From Pseudonocardia xinjiangensis (GTDB taxonomy: Bacteria > Actinomycetota > Actinomycetes > Mycobacteriales > Pseudonocardiaceae), in assembly GCF_012911925.1 (NCBI RefSeq), contig NZ_JAAXKY010000068.1, positions 1-37,539 on the forward strand: 37,539 bases of DNA, given 5' to 3'. The notes below the pieces were generated by a model. That model was not told the DNA's origin. It did not search any database and saw only the letters and a list, made by a program, of their open reading frames with translations. The position numbers and the translations under genes are program-made. Below are positions 8,963 to 17,485 of this stretch, piece by piece (the stretch's first letter is position 1; every line of letters starts with the position of its first letter).

Positions 8963-9901
8963 TGGTGTCCAGCCCGCACGGCCGTTGGCGGCCATCTGTG
9001 CCCAATACGTGCCCAAGCAGTGCCCGCAGCCCCCTACGAGCCATCGGTGTGCACCGAGCGCCTGCATGACGCGCCGCCGCGCGATGACGTCCTGTCCGTC
9101 GATGCACTTGGCGTACACCTTGAGCAGCACGTCAACCGAGTGCCCCGCCCACTGGGCCACCTGCGGGGCCGGTACGCCGCCGTTGAGCCACGTGGAGACA
9201 CAGGCGTGGCGCAACGCGTAGGGCGTCGCAGCGAGCGGCCCGGCGGCGATCTCAGGGACGAACGCGATCCGTCGAGCAGCCCGCCACGCCCGCATGTAGG
9301 TGAGCTTTGGCAACTCCTCCGAGCGCTCGCCGGGGAATAGCCGACCGTCGGGTCCCGTCCCGAACTCGGCGATGTGGCGGTGCAGCAGCTCCGTCAGCTC
9401 GGGAGGGACCGGCACGGGCCGGCCCTCCCCTCGCTCACGGTTCTTGAGCTTCCGCCGATCACGCTGCTGACCGCTGTTGGTCCACTCTGCGCCAGCGTGC
9501 GGTGTCGCCTCTACCGGGTTGACCACGGACCGACGGTCGATCTCGCCCGATGACTTGGGCGCCTTCCATTTCACCGTCGATACAGGATTGGCGTTGATTC
9601 AACGGCGTTCCACGGCGTACTCGGCGATGTTGAACAGCACTCGTCGACGCTTACCGACGACACTTGCCGCGCCTGGTGATCCATCGAGCCGGAGGCTGAT
9701 CGCGTTGAGTACACGCCGGAGCACTGCCGAATCAGCGATGCACGCCACCGGTGGGCTGTTCCGCTCGACCCAGCGCAACGCGGCGCGGACCTCGGCCGGG
9801 GCGTCGCCGTCTCGCCGCACCGTATTGAAGGCCCAGCGGTGCACAGTTGCCGCTGAATGTTGCTGATCTTCGAGGCCAAGGACGGTGGTTGACCTGCACA
9901 T

Positions 9902-10290
9902 GTCCCGGCGTGGTTGTTGCTGGTCGCACTCTCGCAGACCTCGAAAGCGTGCGAAGCGCGGGGCTCCGTGCGGCGGGGGCGTTCCCGTATCGTGCCCGCG
10001 AGCGCTCGTCGCGCCTAGTTTCGAACCGATTCGCGCTCAGACGCCCACTGCTATCGGGTCGCCCGGATCATTCCTGAACCGTGCGCTGATCTATGGTCTG
10101 CCGAATCCGGATCAAGGGCGCGCGGCTGGCTACCCGGCCGCGTTCCCACCGAGAACGCGCCCAGACCCCACGACACCGATCATCAGCGCGAGCGGCGGAC
10201 CAGCTCAACGAGAAGAACCCGGGCGCTGCCCGGACCCGGCACCGCTACAGAGATCAGGGGGAGGTGCGGCGGGGCAACGGTAGGTACGGG
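9902..10290. other. Stretch without recognisable genes
   Basis: No reading frame on either strand shows a family motif or codon pattern I trust. The part next to 9901 may be the eroded N-terminal arm of the integrase. The rest looks like degraded element DNA. Confidence 0.4.
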
Positions 10291-11034
10291 TCAGCGGCTG
10301 TAGACCGTGACGTGGCGAAGGCTACGGCCATCGAACGGTTCATCGGACCAACCGCCCCACCTGGCTCGACGCCCTAGGCCGGCGAGGCGGGCCATGAGGT
10401 CCAGCTCGCTGGGCCAGATGTAGCGCAGCGCGATCGGTTCGAGCGCGACGCCGTTTTCGCTGAGGCCGACGTGCCACTTGTCCACCCGCTGTGTCGCGCG
10501 GTCGTAGCGTCCGACCTCGACGGAGACGCGCTCGGGTCCGATCTGGGCGGCGTCGACGTACTGGTCGACACCGTTGCGATCGTGGCGCAAGCCGTACATC
10601 GGGTCAGGGACGACGTTCTCAACCACGAACACTCCGTCGTCGGTGAGGTGTCGCGCAGCGTTGGCGATGCACTGAACCTGCTCATCCTGGGTGAGTAGGT
10701 TCATGATCGAGTTGAACACGATGTACACCAGCGGGTACCGATCGGGCATCTCGACGACAGCCATGTCTCCGCATGCCACATTCAGAGCGTCCCCTCCCGG
10801 TTTTGCCCTCAGTCGCTCGATCATCGCCGGTGCGAGTTCGATGCCGTCGACGCGCAGACCGGTCGCGGCGAGTGGAAGGGCGATGCGGCCGGTGCCGATC
10901 GCGAACTCAAGCGCCGGCCCAGGTCCAGCGAGTTCCGCGAGTCGGGCTACAGCCGCGGTTTCATCGCCCAGCGGCACGTCGTCGTAGACGGCGGCCACCC
11001 GTGGGCCGAAGCTGGTCCGGGGATCAAAGGGCAT
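10291..11034 (-). CDS. Class I SAM-dependent methyltransferase
   Basis: A 247-residue protein from ATG 11034 (MPFDPRTSFGPRVAAVYDD). The SAM-binding loop is ALEFAIGTGRIALPLA, where the usual E/DxGxGxG reads EFAIGTGR. It is followed by the acidic residue of motif II (VDGIELAPAMIERL), GDMAVVEM and a YIVFNSIMNLLT segment. The N-terminus DPRTSFG...VYDD and the later WPSELDLMARLAGL resemble small-molecule or unassigned methyltransferases common in actinobacteria. The substrate is unknown. In-frame starts further upstream (11058, 11142) exist, but homologues of this type begin near 11034. It stands alone inside the eroded element and appears complete. Confidence 0.75.
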   Translation of the reverse strand: MPFDPRTSFGPRVAAVYDDVPLGDETAAVARLAELAGPGPALEFAIGTGRIALPLAATGLRVDGIELAPAMIERLRAKPGGDALNVACGDMAVVEMPDRYPLVYIVFNSIMNLLTQDEQVQCIANAARHLTDDGVFVVENVVPDPMYGLRHDRNGVDQYVDAAQIGPERVSVEVGRYDRATQRVDKWHVGLSENGVALEPIALRYIWPSELDLMARLAGLGRRARWGGWSDEPFDGRSLRHVTVYSR

Positions 11035-11348
11035 CGATTTGAAGGACACGACGACCATCCGATCGCAGACTGACCTTGCGAGCAATCGGTTTGCGAGCCC
11101 GACAGCGGCGGGTCGCGGACTATGAGCGCGGACAGTAAGCACGCGGCTCGCCGCAGGTCAAGGCTCGGTTGACAGTCCACTGTATATCCGCTGCCGCATA
11201 TCCGCTGCCGCCGAGCGTCGGGAAGTCGCCAGTACGGTCGCCACTAATGTTCGCCGGGCCTGCCCAACGGCGCCCTGCGCCCAATGCACGCCCAAGTCCC
11301 GCGTTACCGGCCCCAGCAGTGCCCGAAGAGTCACAGCCTTCGGTGCGG
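11035..11348. other. Intergenic stretch with a short tandem duplication
   Basis: No supported gene. The 14-base unit ATATCCGCTGCCGC occurs twice in tandem at 11184-11211. The divergent sides suggest the methyltransferase promoter lies here, but I see no clear hexamers. Confidence 0.4.
11184..11211 (+). repeat. Tandem duplication of 14 bases
   Basis: Two exact adjacent copies of ATATCCGCTGCCGC. It is most likely a slippage product in non-coding DNA; no function is apparent. Confidence 0.7.
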
Positions 11349-12266
11349 TCAGCGCGAGCTCGCGTCCCGGATCGCTCGGACCACGGCATCCGGCCGGAAC
11401 CAGGCGATGCCCGAGTGGCCGGCATCGTCGACGCGGCGGACCTCGGCTCGGGGAAGCGCCGCGGCCCTGTCGGTGTACAGCCGGTGCTTTGCCTGGTTGG
11501 ACTCCGCTGCCGATCTACGTGCATCGGGCGGCACCAGCTCCTCGGCGAACGTGTCGGAACCCATGGCGGACAGGATGATCAGCGGGATGTCGGGATCAGG
11601 CCCGGCGCCGCGAACCTCGCCGAACAGGTGCGGCACGTTCATCGGTTCCCGCGTGGACTGCCGATAGCCCTCGCTGCTGAACCCTTGAGCAAGCAACGGT
11701 TCGCGGATCTCCGCGGGCCACGCGGCGAGCGCCCGGCCGAAGGTGGCCCGGTACACGGTCCGCATCGCTTCCATCTGCTCGGGCGGGAACAGATCGTCGG
11801 GGTTCCAATCCTCCTTGAATCGCTGCGCGTCCTTCTCCGGCAGGTAGTCGACGATCCCCTCGTGAGTGGGGTCGAGCAGCACCAGACCGCAGACCTCGTC
11901 GGGGAAACGCTTCGCGTAGAGCCGCGCATACAGGCCGCCGAGGGAATGCCCGACCAGCACGTACGGGCCGGGCACGCCTGCTGCGCACAGCAGCTCGTGC
12001 AGGTCATCGGTCACCTGCTCGCCGCTACGTGGGAGGTCCACAACATCGCTCCAGCCCATGCCGAGCCGGTCGTAGATCACGCTCGTGGTGAACTCTGCGA
12101 CGAGGTTGTGCACGTTCCAGTAGTACAGGCCGAACATGCCCCCACCGGCCAGGAACACCACAGGCGGGCCCCCGGTGCCGGCCTGATGCAGCAGCATCGC
12201 TCCGCCCGAGACCTTGTAGCGGATCCCCAGCGGAGGCTCGACCACGCTCGCAGTGTTCTTCACCAT
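11349..12266 (-). CDS. Alpha/beta-fold hydrolase
   Basis: 305 residues with a complete alpha/beta hydrolase layout. The oxyanion region is VVFLAGGGMFGLYYW, the nucleophile elbow is VLVGHSLGGLYARLY, then LVLLDPTHEG and a cap region (residues about 150-220). The C-terminal DDAGHSGIAWFRPDAVV supplies the catalytic histidine. The sequence resembles the esterase/haloperoxidase-like branch that acts on small esters or lactones; the substrate cannot be named. It lies in the element between a methyltransferase and a second, divergent hydrolase and seems intact. Confidence 0.8.
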   Translation of the reverse strand: MVKNTASVVEPPLGIRYKVSGGAMLLHQAGTGGPPVVFLAGGGMFGLYYWNVHNLVAEFTTSVIYDRLGMGWSDVVDLPRSGEQVTDDLHELLCAAGVPGPYVLVGHSLGGLYARLYAKRFPDEVCGLVLLDPTHEGIVDYLPEKDAQRFKEDWNPDDLFPPEQMEAMRTVYRATFGRALAAWPAEIREPLLAQGFSSEGYRQSTREPMNVPHLFGEVRGAGPDPDIPLIILSAMGSDTFAEELVPPDARRSAAESNQAKHRLYTDRAAALPRAEVRRVDDAGHSGIAWFRPDAVVRAIRDASSR

Positions 12267-12471
12267 GCCCTGGTAGCTCCGTTCGTCGACGCCGGCGCCA
12301 GAGCGCGCGTGTCCAGATCTTCCATCCGGCGTCGAAACCAGCTCAGCCGGACCCGCCTCGAGGACAAGCTCCAGTTGTAAGAGCGGCGGATGGCGGTGTT
12401 CTCCTCACGGCGCGCCGGAGACAGCGAGGGACCGCCGATATGCGCAAGCTGGCTCGCAAGCGGTCGTCCGC

Positions 12472-12500
12472 TTGCGACAATCTGTGTCACGCGGGACGAT
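12472..12500 (+). promoter_or_regulatory. Possible promoter of the second hydrolase, leaderless start
   Basis: TTGCGA (12472-12477) and GACGAT (12495-12500) are spaced by 17 bases. Transcription would begin about 7 bases later, at the GTG at 12507, giving a leaderless mRNA, which is frequent in actinobacteria. The -10 hexamer is only a partial match. Confidence 0.3.
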
Positions 12501-12506
12501 CAAAAT

Positions 12507-13367
12507 GTGGCGTCGATCTACCGTACGCAGGTCGGACGCGAATCCGTCGCCCGATGGTGCTCGGCTGCACTGGACGCTTGGTCGGTGCCACACGGGCGCC
12601 ACACGGTGATCGCCAATGGCGTTAGCACTCACCTGGTGACGGCTGGCGCTGGTGAGCGGGCCGTGCTCATGGTTCCGGGCACCAATTTCAACGCCGCGAC
12701 GTACCTTCCGCTGGCGACGGCTCTGGCCGAGCGATTCCGGGTGTACCTACCCGATGTTCCCGGTCAACCGGGTCTCAGTGACGGAAATCGGCCGCCCGCG
12801 AGCGGTCGGCTGAGCTGGTACGGGCGGTGGCTCACCGAGGTGCTCGGCCAGCTCGAGGATTCATCGATCACGGTCGTGGGCCACTCTCTCGGGGCGGCCA
12901 TCGCGTTGGCCAGCGACTCGACGCGTGCCGACCGGCAGGTCCTGGTCTCGCCCGGAGGCCTGACCCGTCTCGCGATCACTCCTAGAGTGTTGACCACATC
13001 GATCGTGTGGTCACTGCGTCGGAGACCGATCGACAGCGCCCGGCTCCTGCAGACGATGCACGGGCCCACGCATTCACCACGGCCCGAACTCACCGAGTGG
13101 ATGACGCTCGTGGCACGCAACGTCCGCAGCAGCGCAGACCCCGGGCGTGTCACCGTCACCCGACGAGATGTGGACCGGATAGCCGTCACGGGCGAACACG
13201 ACGTGTTCCTGCCCCCAGTACGACTCGCCCCGGCCACACGCCACGCTCTCGGGGTCGAACTCCATGTCATTCCGGCTGCCGGTCACCTCGTTGTCGATGA
13301 GTACCCCAGCCAGATCGCCGTGCTCGTCGACCAACACCCGGTGCGAGACCCCAGAATTCCGGATTGA
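12507..13367 (+). CDS. Alpha/beta-fold hydrolase
   Basis: 286 residues from GTG 12507; no good ribosome site precedes it. The fold marks are the LMVPGTNFNAATYLPLATAL oxyanion segment, the YLPDVPGQPGLSDG turn, the nucleophile elbow ITVVGHSLGAAIALA, the acidic residue in TGEHDVFLPP, and the histidine in IPAAGHLVVDEYP. It is of the epoxide-hydrolase/lipase-like type with unknown substrate. Its end overlaps the broken aldo/keto reductase frame by 4 bases, but that overlap arises from a junction and need not mean coupling. Upstream in-frame sequence from 12390 lacks family similarity. Confidence 0.75.
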   Translation: MASIYRTQVGRESVARWCSAALDAWSVPHGRHTVIANGVSTHLVTAGAGERAVLMVPGTNFNAATYLPLATALAERFRVYLPDVPGQPGLSDGNRPPASGRLSWYGRWLTEVLGQLEDSSITVVGHSLGAAIALASDSTRADRQVLVSPGGLTRLAITPRVLTTSIVWSLRRRPIDSARLLQTMHGPTHSPRPELTEWMTLVARNVRSSADPGRVTVTRRDVDRIAVTGEHDVFLPPVRLAPATRHALGVELHVIPAAGHLVVDEYPSQIAVLVDQHPVRDPRIPD

Positions 13368-14182
13368 AGCTGCGGGCCGCCAGTTTCGGAAGCAGCAAGG
13401 ACAGTGGCAAGAGGTACCAGGCGGGCACCGCTCGCGATATCGCGACCAAGTTCGCCGTACAGATCAGCGCCGGGGGCGACGTGCGACTGGTCGGTGATCC
13501 AGCCTACGTCGCCCGGGCGTGCGAGGCCAGTCTCAGGCGGCTGCGCACCGACCACATCGACCTGTACTACTGCCACCGGCAGGAACCGTCGGTTCCGATC
13601 GAAGAGACGGTCGGCGCGATGGGCGAGCTGGTCACCCAGGGCAAGGTGCGCGCGATCGGGCACTGCGTGCTGCCCGCCGACCAGCTGCGCCGCGCGCACG
13701 CGACCTTCCCCCTCTCGGCACTGCAGAGCGAGTACTCGCTGTGGGAACGCTCGGTCGAGGCCGGCGGGGTGGTGGCGACCTGCCGGGAGCTCGGCATCAC
13801 GCTGGTGCCCTTCAGCCCACTCGGCCGCGCGATGCTGACCGGCCGGATCGAGCGGAATCAGGTCTTCGACACCACCGACTTCCGCTCGACCCTCCCCCGG
13901 TTCCAGGGTGAGAACCTGGATCGGAACATCGACCTCGTGGAGGTCCTGCAGAAGTTCAGCGCGGAGAAGGGCGTCACCCCCGGTCAGGTCGCGTTGGCCT
14001 GGCTGATCGCCCAGCCGCTCGACGTCGTCCCGATCCCGGGCACGAAGCGTGCGTCGTACCTGCGCGAGAACACGGCGGCAACCCGGGTCGCGTTGAGCGT
14101 GGACGAGCGCGCCCAGCTGGGCGCGCTCTTCGACCAGGCACAGGTGCCGGGCGGCCGCTACCCCGAAGCCGGACGCGGCTGA
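13364..14182 (+). pseudogene. Aldo/keto reductase lacking its N-terminus
   Basis: From about 13430 the frame reads as an aldo/keto reductase: ATKFAV, ASLRRLRTDHIDLYYCHRQE, VPIEETVGAMGELVTQGKVR, ALQSEYSLWERSVE and VPIPGTKRASYLREN. The last two are the family's NADPH-site region. The first about 75 residues of the barrel are missing, including the Asp-Tyr catalytic region (DTAxxYG); they are replaced by unrelated residues (LRAASFGSSKDSGKRYQAG). Loss of the catalytic tyrosine should abolish activity. The 5' part was probably deleted when this gene joined the end of the upstream hydrolase. It overlaps the convergent IclR frame by 25 bases. Confidence 0.8.
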
Positions 14183-14742
14183 GCCAGCGCCCGCCGCAAC
14201 GCCGGAGCCGCGGCTGCTCCGGCGTTGCGCACGTGCTCGGCGTAGCGGGCCGCAGCCGGATCGGCGCTCGCGTACGTGATCGACAACGCCGCGACACCGG
14301 CGCCGTTCGGGCCACGGAGGGGCACCGCGACGGCGCTGACGCCGGTGCGGGCCTCGTCGGTGTCGAACGCGATCCCGGCCGAGCGGACCCCGGTGAGCTC
14401 GGTCAGCAGCGTCGCGGGGTCGGTGACGGTGCGCGAGGTGAACGCGCGCAGCGGCATGGCACGTAGGGTGCTCCCGGCGTCGCGGTCGTGGGCGAGCAGC
14501 GCCTTGCCGATGGCGACACCGTGTGCGGCGAACCGGTCCCCCGGGCCGACGCGATCGACCATCCCGGTGCGCTCCAGCGCGCCCAGCACCCGGAAGGTCG
14601 TGAACTTGCTCAGCCCCGCGCGGCGGGCCAGCTCACTGACCCCGACCCCCGCCCGCTCCCCGGCCAGCGCAGCGAGCAGGTCGGCAGCCTTGTCGATGAC
14701 GGCCCGCTCATCGCGCTCGACGGGGCGCCGGGCCGTACTCAC
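14158..14742 (-). pseudogene. IclR-family regulator with internal deletion
   Basis: 194 residues against a usual 250 or so. The winged helix is complete (AADLLAALAGERAGVGVSEL, then LSKFTTFRVLGALERTGMVDRV). The frame then jumps directly from VGPG to DRFAAHGVAIGKALLAHD, which normally lies about 60-80 residues later, so the linker and the first half of the effector-binding domain are missing in frame. The remaining C-terminal half ends in TGVSAVAVPLRGPNGAGVAALS. DNA binding may survive while ligand control is probably lost. IclR proteins often control a neighbouring catabolic gene, here the broken aldo/keto reductase. It could still be expressed, so the pseudogene call is moderate. Confidence 0.65.
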
Positions 14743-14764
14743 GTTCGACCGGCCGGCAGGCAGC

Positions 14765-15469
14765 TCATGACCCGTGCTTCCGCGATGCCGGCTCCTCGGC
14801 GGCCCGATGCGGCGCGCCCAGCCGGGCCATCGCGTCGTAGAGCTGCTGCCTGGTGAGCGGCGGCTCGTCCAACTCGACCTCGTCGCGGTAGCGGAAGGAT
14901 TCGAGCGTCAACATCAGCTGGCGGCGCCATGCACGCGGGGCGATGCCGGTGGTGGCTTCGATGATCCGGCTGTTCGCCCACGTCACTGCGATGAGATCGC
15001 CGATGGTGAGATCCCTCCGGGCGACTCGGGCGTCCTGCGCCCGCCCCAGGATCGTCTCCATCGCCTCACAGACCTGGTCATGCATTGCCTCGGTGCGCTC
15101 GCTGGACGGGAATCGCATCGAGACGAAGTCGTTGAACCCGCGGTCACCTGCCTGCATCCCACAGAGCGTCTCGACGTAGGAGCTCAACCCGACCCAGGGA
15201 TCGTCGGCTCTCAACGCGGCCTCGGCAGCAGCCATGAACGTTCTGAACTTCTCGTCGAAGGCTGCCAGGAGCAGATCGATGCGTTTCGGGAAGTGGCGGT
15301 ACAAGGTCCCGATCGCGACCCCTGCACTCTTGGCGATGTGCTCCAACGAGGCGTCGACGCCCTGCGCCGCGAACGACAGGCGCGCAGCCTGCAGGATTCG
15401 CTCACGGTTGCGCGCTGCGTCGCGGCGCAGGGGCGGGGCATCGGCCGCGCCCTCCCGTGTTCCTCCCAC
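14765..15469 (-). CDS. TetR-family transcriptional repressor
   Basis: About 234 residues from GTG 15469; a TTG at 15514 would add 15. The N-terminal HTH is standard: RRDAARNRERILQAARLSF, SLEHIAKSAGVAIGTLYRHF and PKRIDLLLAAFDEK. The C-terminal ligand domain (about 80-230) belongs to the group with an SRIIEATTG-like helix. It is the last gene of an esterase-SDR-TetR set on the minus strand. A 14-bp palindrome and further half-sites before the first gene (17369-17413) are the likely operator, so autoregulation is expected. The inducer is unknown, probably a substrate of the esterase or SDR. Confidence 0.85.
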   Translation of the reverse strand: MGGTREGAADAPPLRRDAARNRERILQAARLSFAAQGVDASLEHIAKSAGVAIGTLYRHFPKRIDLLLAAFDEKFRTFMAAAEAALRADDPWVGLSSYVETLCGMQAGDRGFNDFVSMRFPSSERTEAMHDQVCEAMETILGRAQDARVARRDLTIGDLIAVTWANSRIIEATTGIAPRAWRRQLMLTLESFRYRDEVELDEPPLTRQQLYDAMARLGAPHRAAEEPASRKHGS

Positions 15470-15552
15470 ACGTCCAGCGTACAAGGTGAGGGACCCCTCA
15501 TCACCGAGGCGCAAGTGCGTGCCGGGACGACAGCGCGGACTTCAGGCCGACC

Positions 15553-16302
15553 TCAGACGACCATGCGGCCACCGCTCACGTCGAGCACCGTGCCGGTGAC
15601 GAACCGCGCTTCGTCGCCGGCAAGGAACGCGATGGCCGCGGCGATGTCTTCGGGGTCGGCGACGAAGCCCAGCGGGGCCTGCTCCGCCAGGTGCTGCAGC
15701 ATCTCCCCCAGGCCCGCCTCGGCTCCGGGCGTGCGGGTGGGGCCGGGGCTCACCGAGTTCACCCGCACTCCAGCGGGGCCGAACTCGGCCGCCCAGCTCC
15801 TCGTCAGGAGGTCGAGGGCCGCCTTGCTCGCCCCGTAGACCGCCAGGCCCGGGAGCGCGCGCTCGGCCGCCAACGTGGACACGTTGACGATCGCGCCACG
15901 GCCACGGGCGGCCATGCCCGGTGCAATGTGGGCGACCAGGTAGAACGGCGCTTTCAGGTTTGTGGCCAGGACCGCGTCGAAAGTCGCTTCCTCCGTCCCG
16001 GCCGTAGGCCCGCCGGCCCCGATCCCGGCGTTGTTCACCAGGATGTCGAGTGACCCGCCGGTTTCCTCCGCGATTGCAGTGGCTTGGGCCGCCAGCTCTG
16101 CCGCTGACCGGGCGTCCCGCAGATCAGCGCGGACGAAATGGGCGTTCCCGCCCGCAGCGCGGATCTGCTCCACGACTTCCCTACCCCGCTCGGCGTCGCG
16201 ACCGGAGACGACGACACGTGCGCCGTCATCGGCGAGCTTGAGTGCGGTGGCACGCCCGATCCCACTCGTCGATCCCGTGATGAGTGCCGTCTTCTGTCCC
16301 AC
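15553..16302 (-). CDS. Short-chain dehydrogenase/reductase
   Basis: 249 residues, classical SDR. The cofactor loop is ALITGSTSGIGRATA (TGxxxGIG) and the structural motif is DILVNNAGIG. The catalytic residues are Ser in IVNVSTLAA and Tyr-x-x-x-Lys in VYGASKAAL, and the proline-glycine exit motif is SVSPGPTRTPG. The C-terminal end is FVTGTVLDVSGGRMVV. An arginine after the second strand (VVSGRDAERG) favours NADP(H). The GTG at 16302 is chosen because a GGGAG ribosome site precedes it; the frame upstream has no family similarity. It lies between the frameshifted esterase and the TetR gene in one operon. Confidence 0.9.
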   Translation of the reverse strand: MGQKTALITGSTSGIGRATALKLADDGARVVVSGRDAERGREVVEQIRAAGGNAHFVRADLRDARSAAELAAQATAIAEETGGSLDILVNNAGIGAGGPTAGTEEATFDAVLATNLKAPFYLVAHIAPGMAARGRGAIVNVSTLAAERALPGLAVYGASKAALDLLTRSWAAEFGPAGVRVNSVSPGPTRTPGAEAGLGEMLQHLAEQAPLGFVADPEDIAAAIAFLAGDEARFVTGTVLDVSGGRMVV

Positions 16303-16346
16303 TTGTTCTCCCTTTGACTGTGTCCGGAAAGCGCCAGGTGACTGAG

Positions 16347-17289
16347 TCACAGGCGTCGAAGAAAGGTGACGCGGTCGGCGAACGCGTCGCGCGCCACCAG
16401 CGCTTCCGGCGCGAACTGATCGAAGCCATGGAAGACGCCCGGCCGAACCGAGAGCTGCACCGGCACCCCGTGCTCCATGAGCCGCGTCGCGTAGGTGACG
16501 GCCTCCGCACAGAACAGGTCCAGCTGCCCGACCTCGAGGTACGCACTCGGCAGGTCGTCGAGCGAACGCGCACGGGCAACCGATGCCGAAGCGGGCAGGT
16601 CGCCGGACCCGTACATCTCACCGAGGTACGCCTGCCAACCGGTGATGTTGTCGGCAACCGACCATGTCAGGAACGGCTCGACGCGGGGGTCGGCGTGGGC
16701 CGTCCGGTCATCGAGCATCGGGTAGATGAGGATCGATCTGCGCGGCCAGCGGGCCGATCTCCCGATCACGGCATGTCAGAGCGGTCGCAGCGGCGAGGCC
16801 ACCGCCTGCGGAGTCGCCCATGATCGCGACGCGCGCCCCGGGCACCCGTTCTCGCGCGTGCGCGATCGTCCACTCCGCCGCCGCCACACAGTCCTCGACA
16901 GCCGCCGGGAACCGCGATTCAGGGGCCAGCCGATAGTCGACAGCGACGACAGCGACCCCGGCCTCCGCCGCATATCGACGACAGACGTGATCGTAGAGAT
17001 CGATGTTTCCGGCGATCAGACCGCCACCATGGACATAGACGACAAGAACGTTCGGCACGGTCGCCGGCTTGTACAGGCGGAGCGGGACGGCACAGCCGTC
17101 CGCGGACGACACCGCGAAGTCGACCGTTTCGACCTCGTCATGGTGCGCCGCGGAGATGGACAACCCTTCGAAAAGGGCATCGATGGTCGTCCGCCGGGCT
17201 TTCCAGTCACCTACAGCGGGTGGCGTCGGCGGCACAGCTGAGGCGATCACGCTGACCACGCCGGCCAGTTCGTCGTCGATATCGAGCAC
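16347..17289 (-). pseudogene. HSL-type alpha/beta hydrolase (esterase) split by a frameshift
   Basis: Two frames together make one complete esterase. The first (from GTG 17289, with a GGAGGA ribosome site) has VYVHGGGLIAG, VAVDYRLAPESRFPAA and the nucleophile elbow VAIMGDSAGGGLAAA. It derails after IGPLAAQ near 16740, where one base too many or two too few lead to a stop at 16708. The second frame resumes with SILIYPMLDDRT and carries the acidic region EVGQLDLF and the histidine in VFHGFDQF. All catalytic parts are therefore present but disconnected. It is either a recent pseudogene or a base-calling error. It is the first gene of the operon with SDR and TetR. Confidence 0.8.
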
Positions 17290-17368
17290 TCTGATCCTCC
17301 GATGCGGCGTCTCTCGTTGCCTCGGCACGACTCTGGTTTCACGGGCACACAGGAAGGGAAGTCGAGCC

Positions 17369-17413
17369 ATGCCTCATGTTTCGGGACAGTAGCACAACAT
17401 GAGGCATGCCTCA
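17369..17413. promoter_or_regulatory. Palindromic operator, likely for the TetR protein
   Basis: ATGCCTCATGTT (17369-17380) is repeated as its exact reverse complement at 17396-17407, 15 bases apart. TGAGGCATGCCTCA (17400-17413) is a perfect 14-bp palindrome. The half-site TGAGGCAT thus occurs three times within 45 bases. On the minus strand a TACTGT -10-like element lies between the sites, about 100 bases before the esterase start. This is a typical layout for repression by the TetR protein encoded last in the operon. Confidence 0.6.
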
Positions 17414-17485
17414 GGATCGCTGTGGCCGAACCCGCACACGAGGGCCGGGGTAGGAGCGCGGAGGACTTCGCCGGTCAGCGGTCGA

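Larger units (their letters stand above)
8795..9901 (-). pseudogene. Tyrosine recombinase (integrase), interrupted by an in-frame stop
   Basis: Two minus-strand segments in one frame give a phage-type integrase. The upstream part (9901-9602) has the SAM-like core-binding domain (RRDGDAPAEVRAALRWVERN, then GSPGAASVVGKRRRVLFN). A TGA at 9601-9599 breaks it just before INANPVSTVKWKAPK. The downstream part holds the catalytic domain: YALRHACVS (Arg-His, Arg codon about 9211-9209), QWAGHS (His) and LKVYAKC (Tyr, about 9115-9113). The recognised N-terminal arm is missing or unreadable. The frame has no stop after the catalytic domain and runs antisense into the tRNA to 8795; that tail is probably not native. 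It is the recombinase of the element inserted in tRNA-Arg, now presumably inactive. Confidence 0.8.

Noticed and set aside
11169..12380. Plus-strand 403-codon frame opposite the first alpha/beta hydrolase
   Set aside because: No recognisable motifs; the minus-strand hydrolase has the full GHSLGG, acid and histidine pattern.
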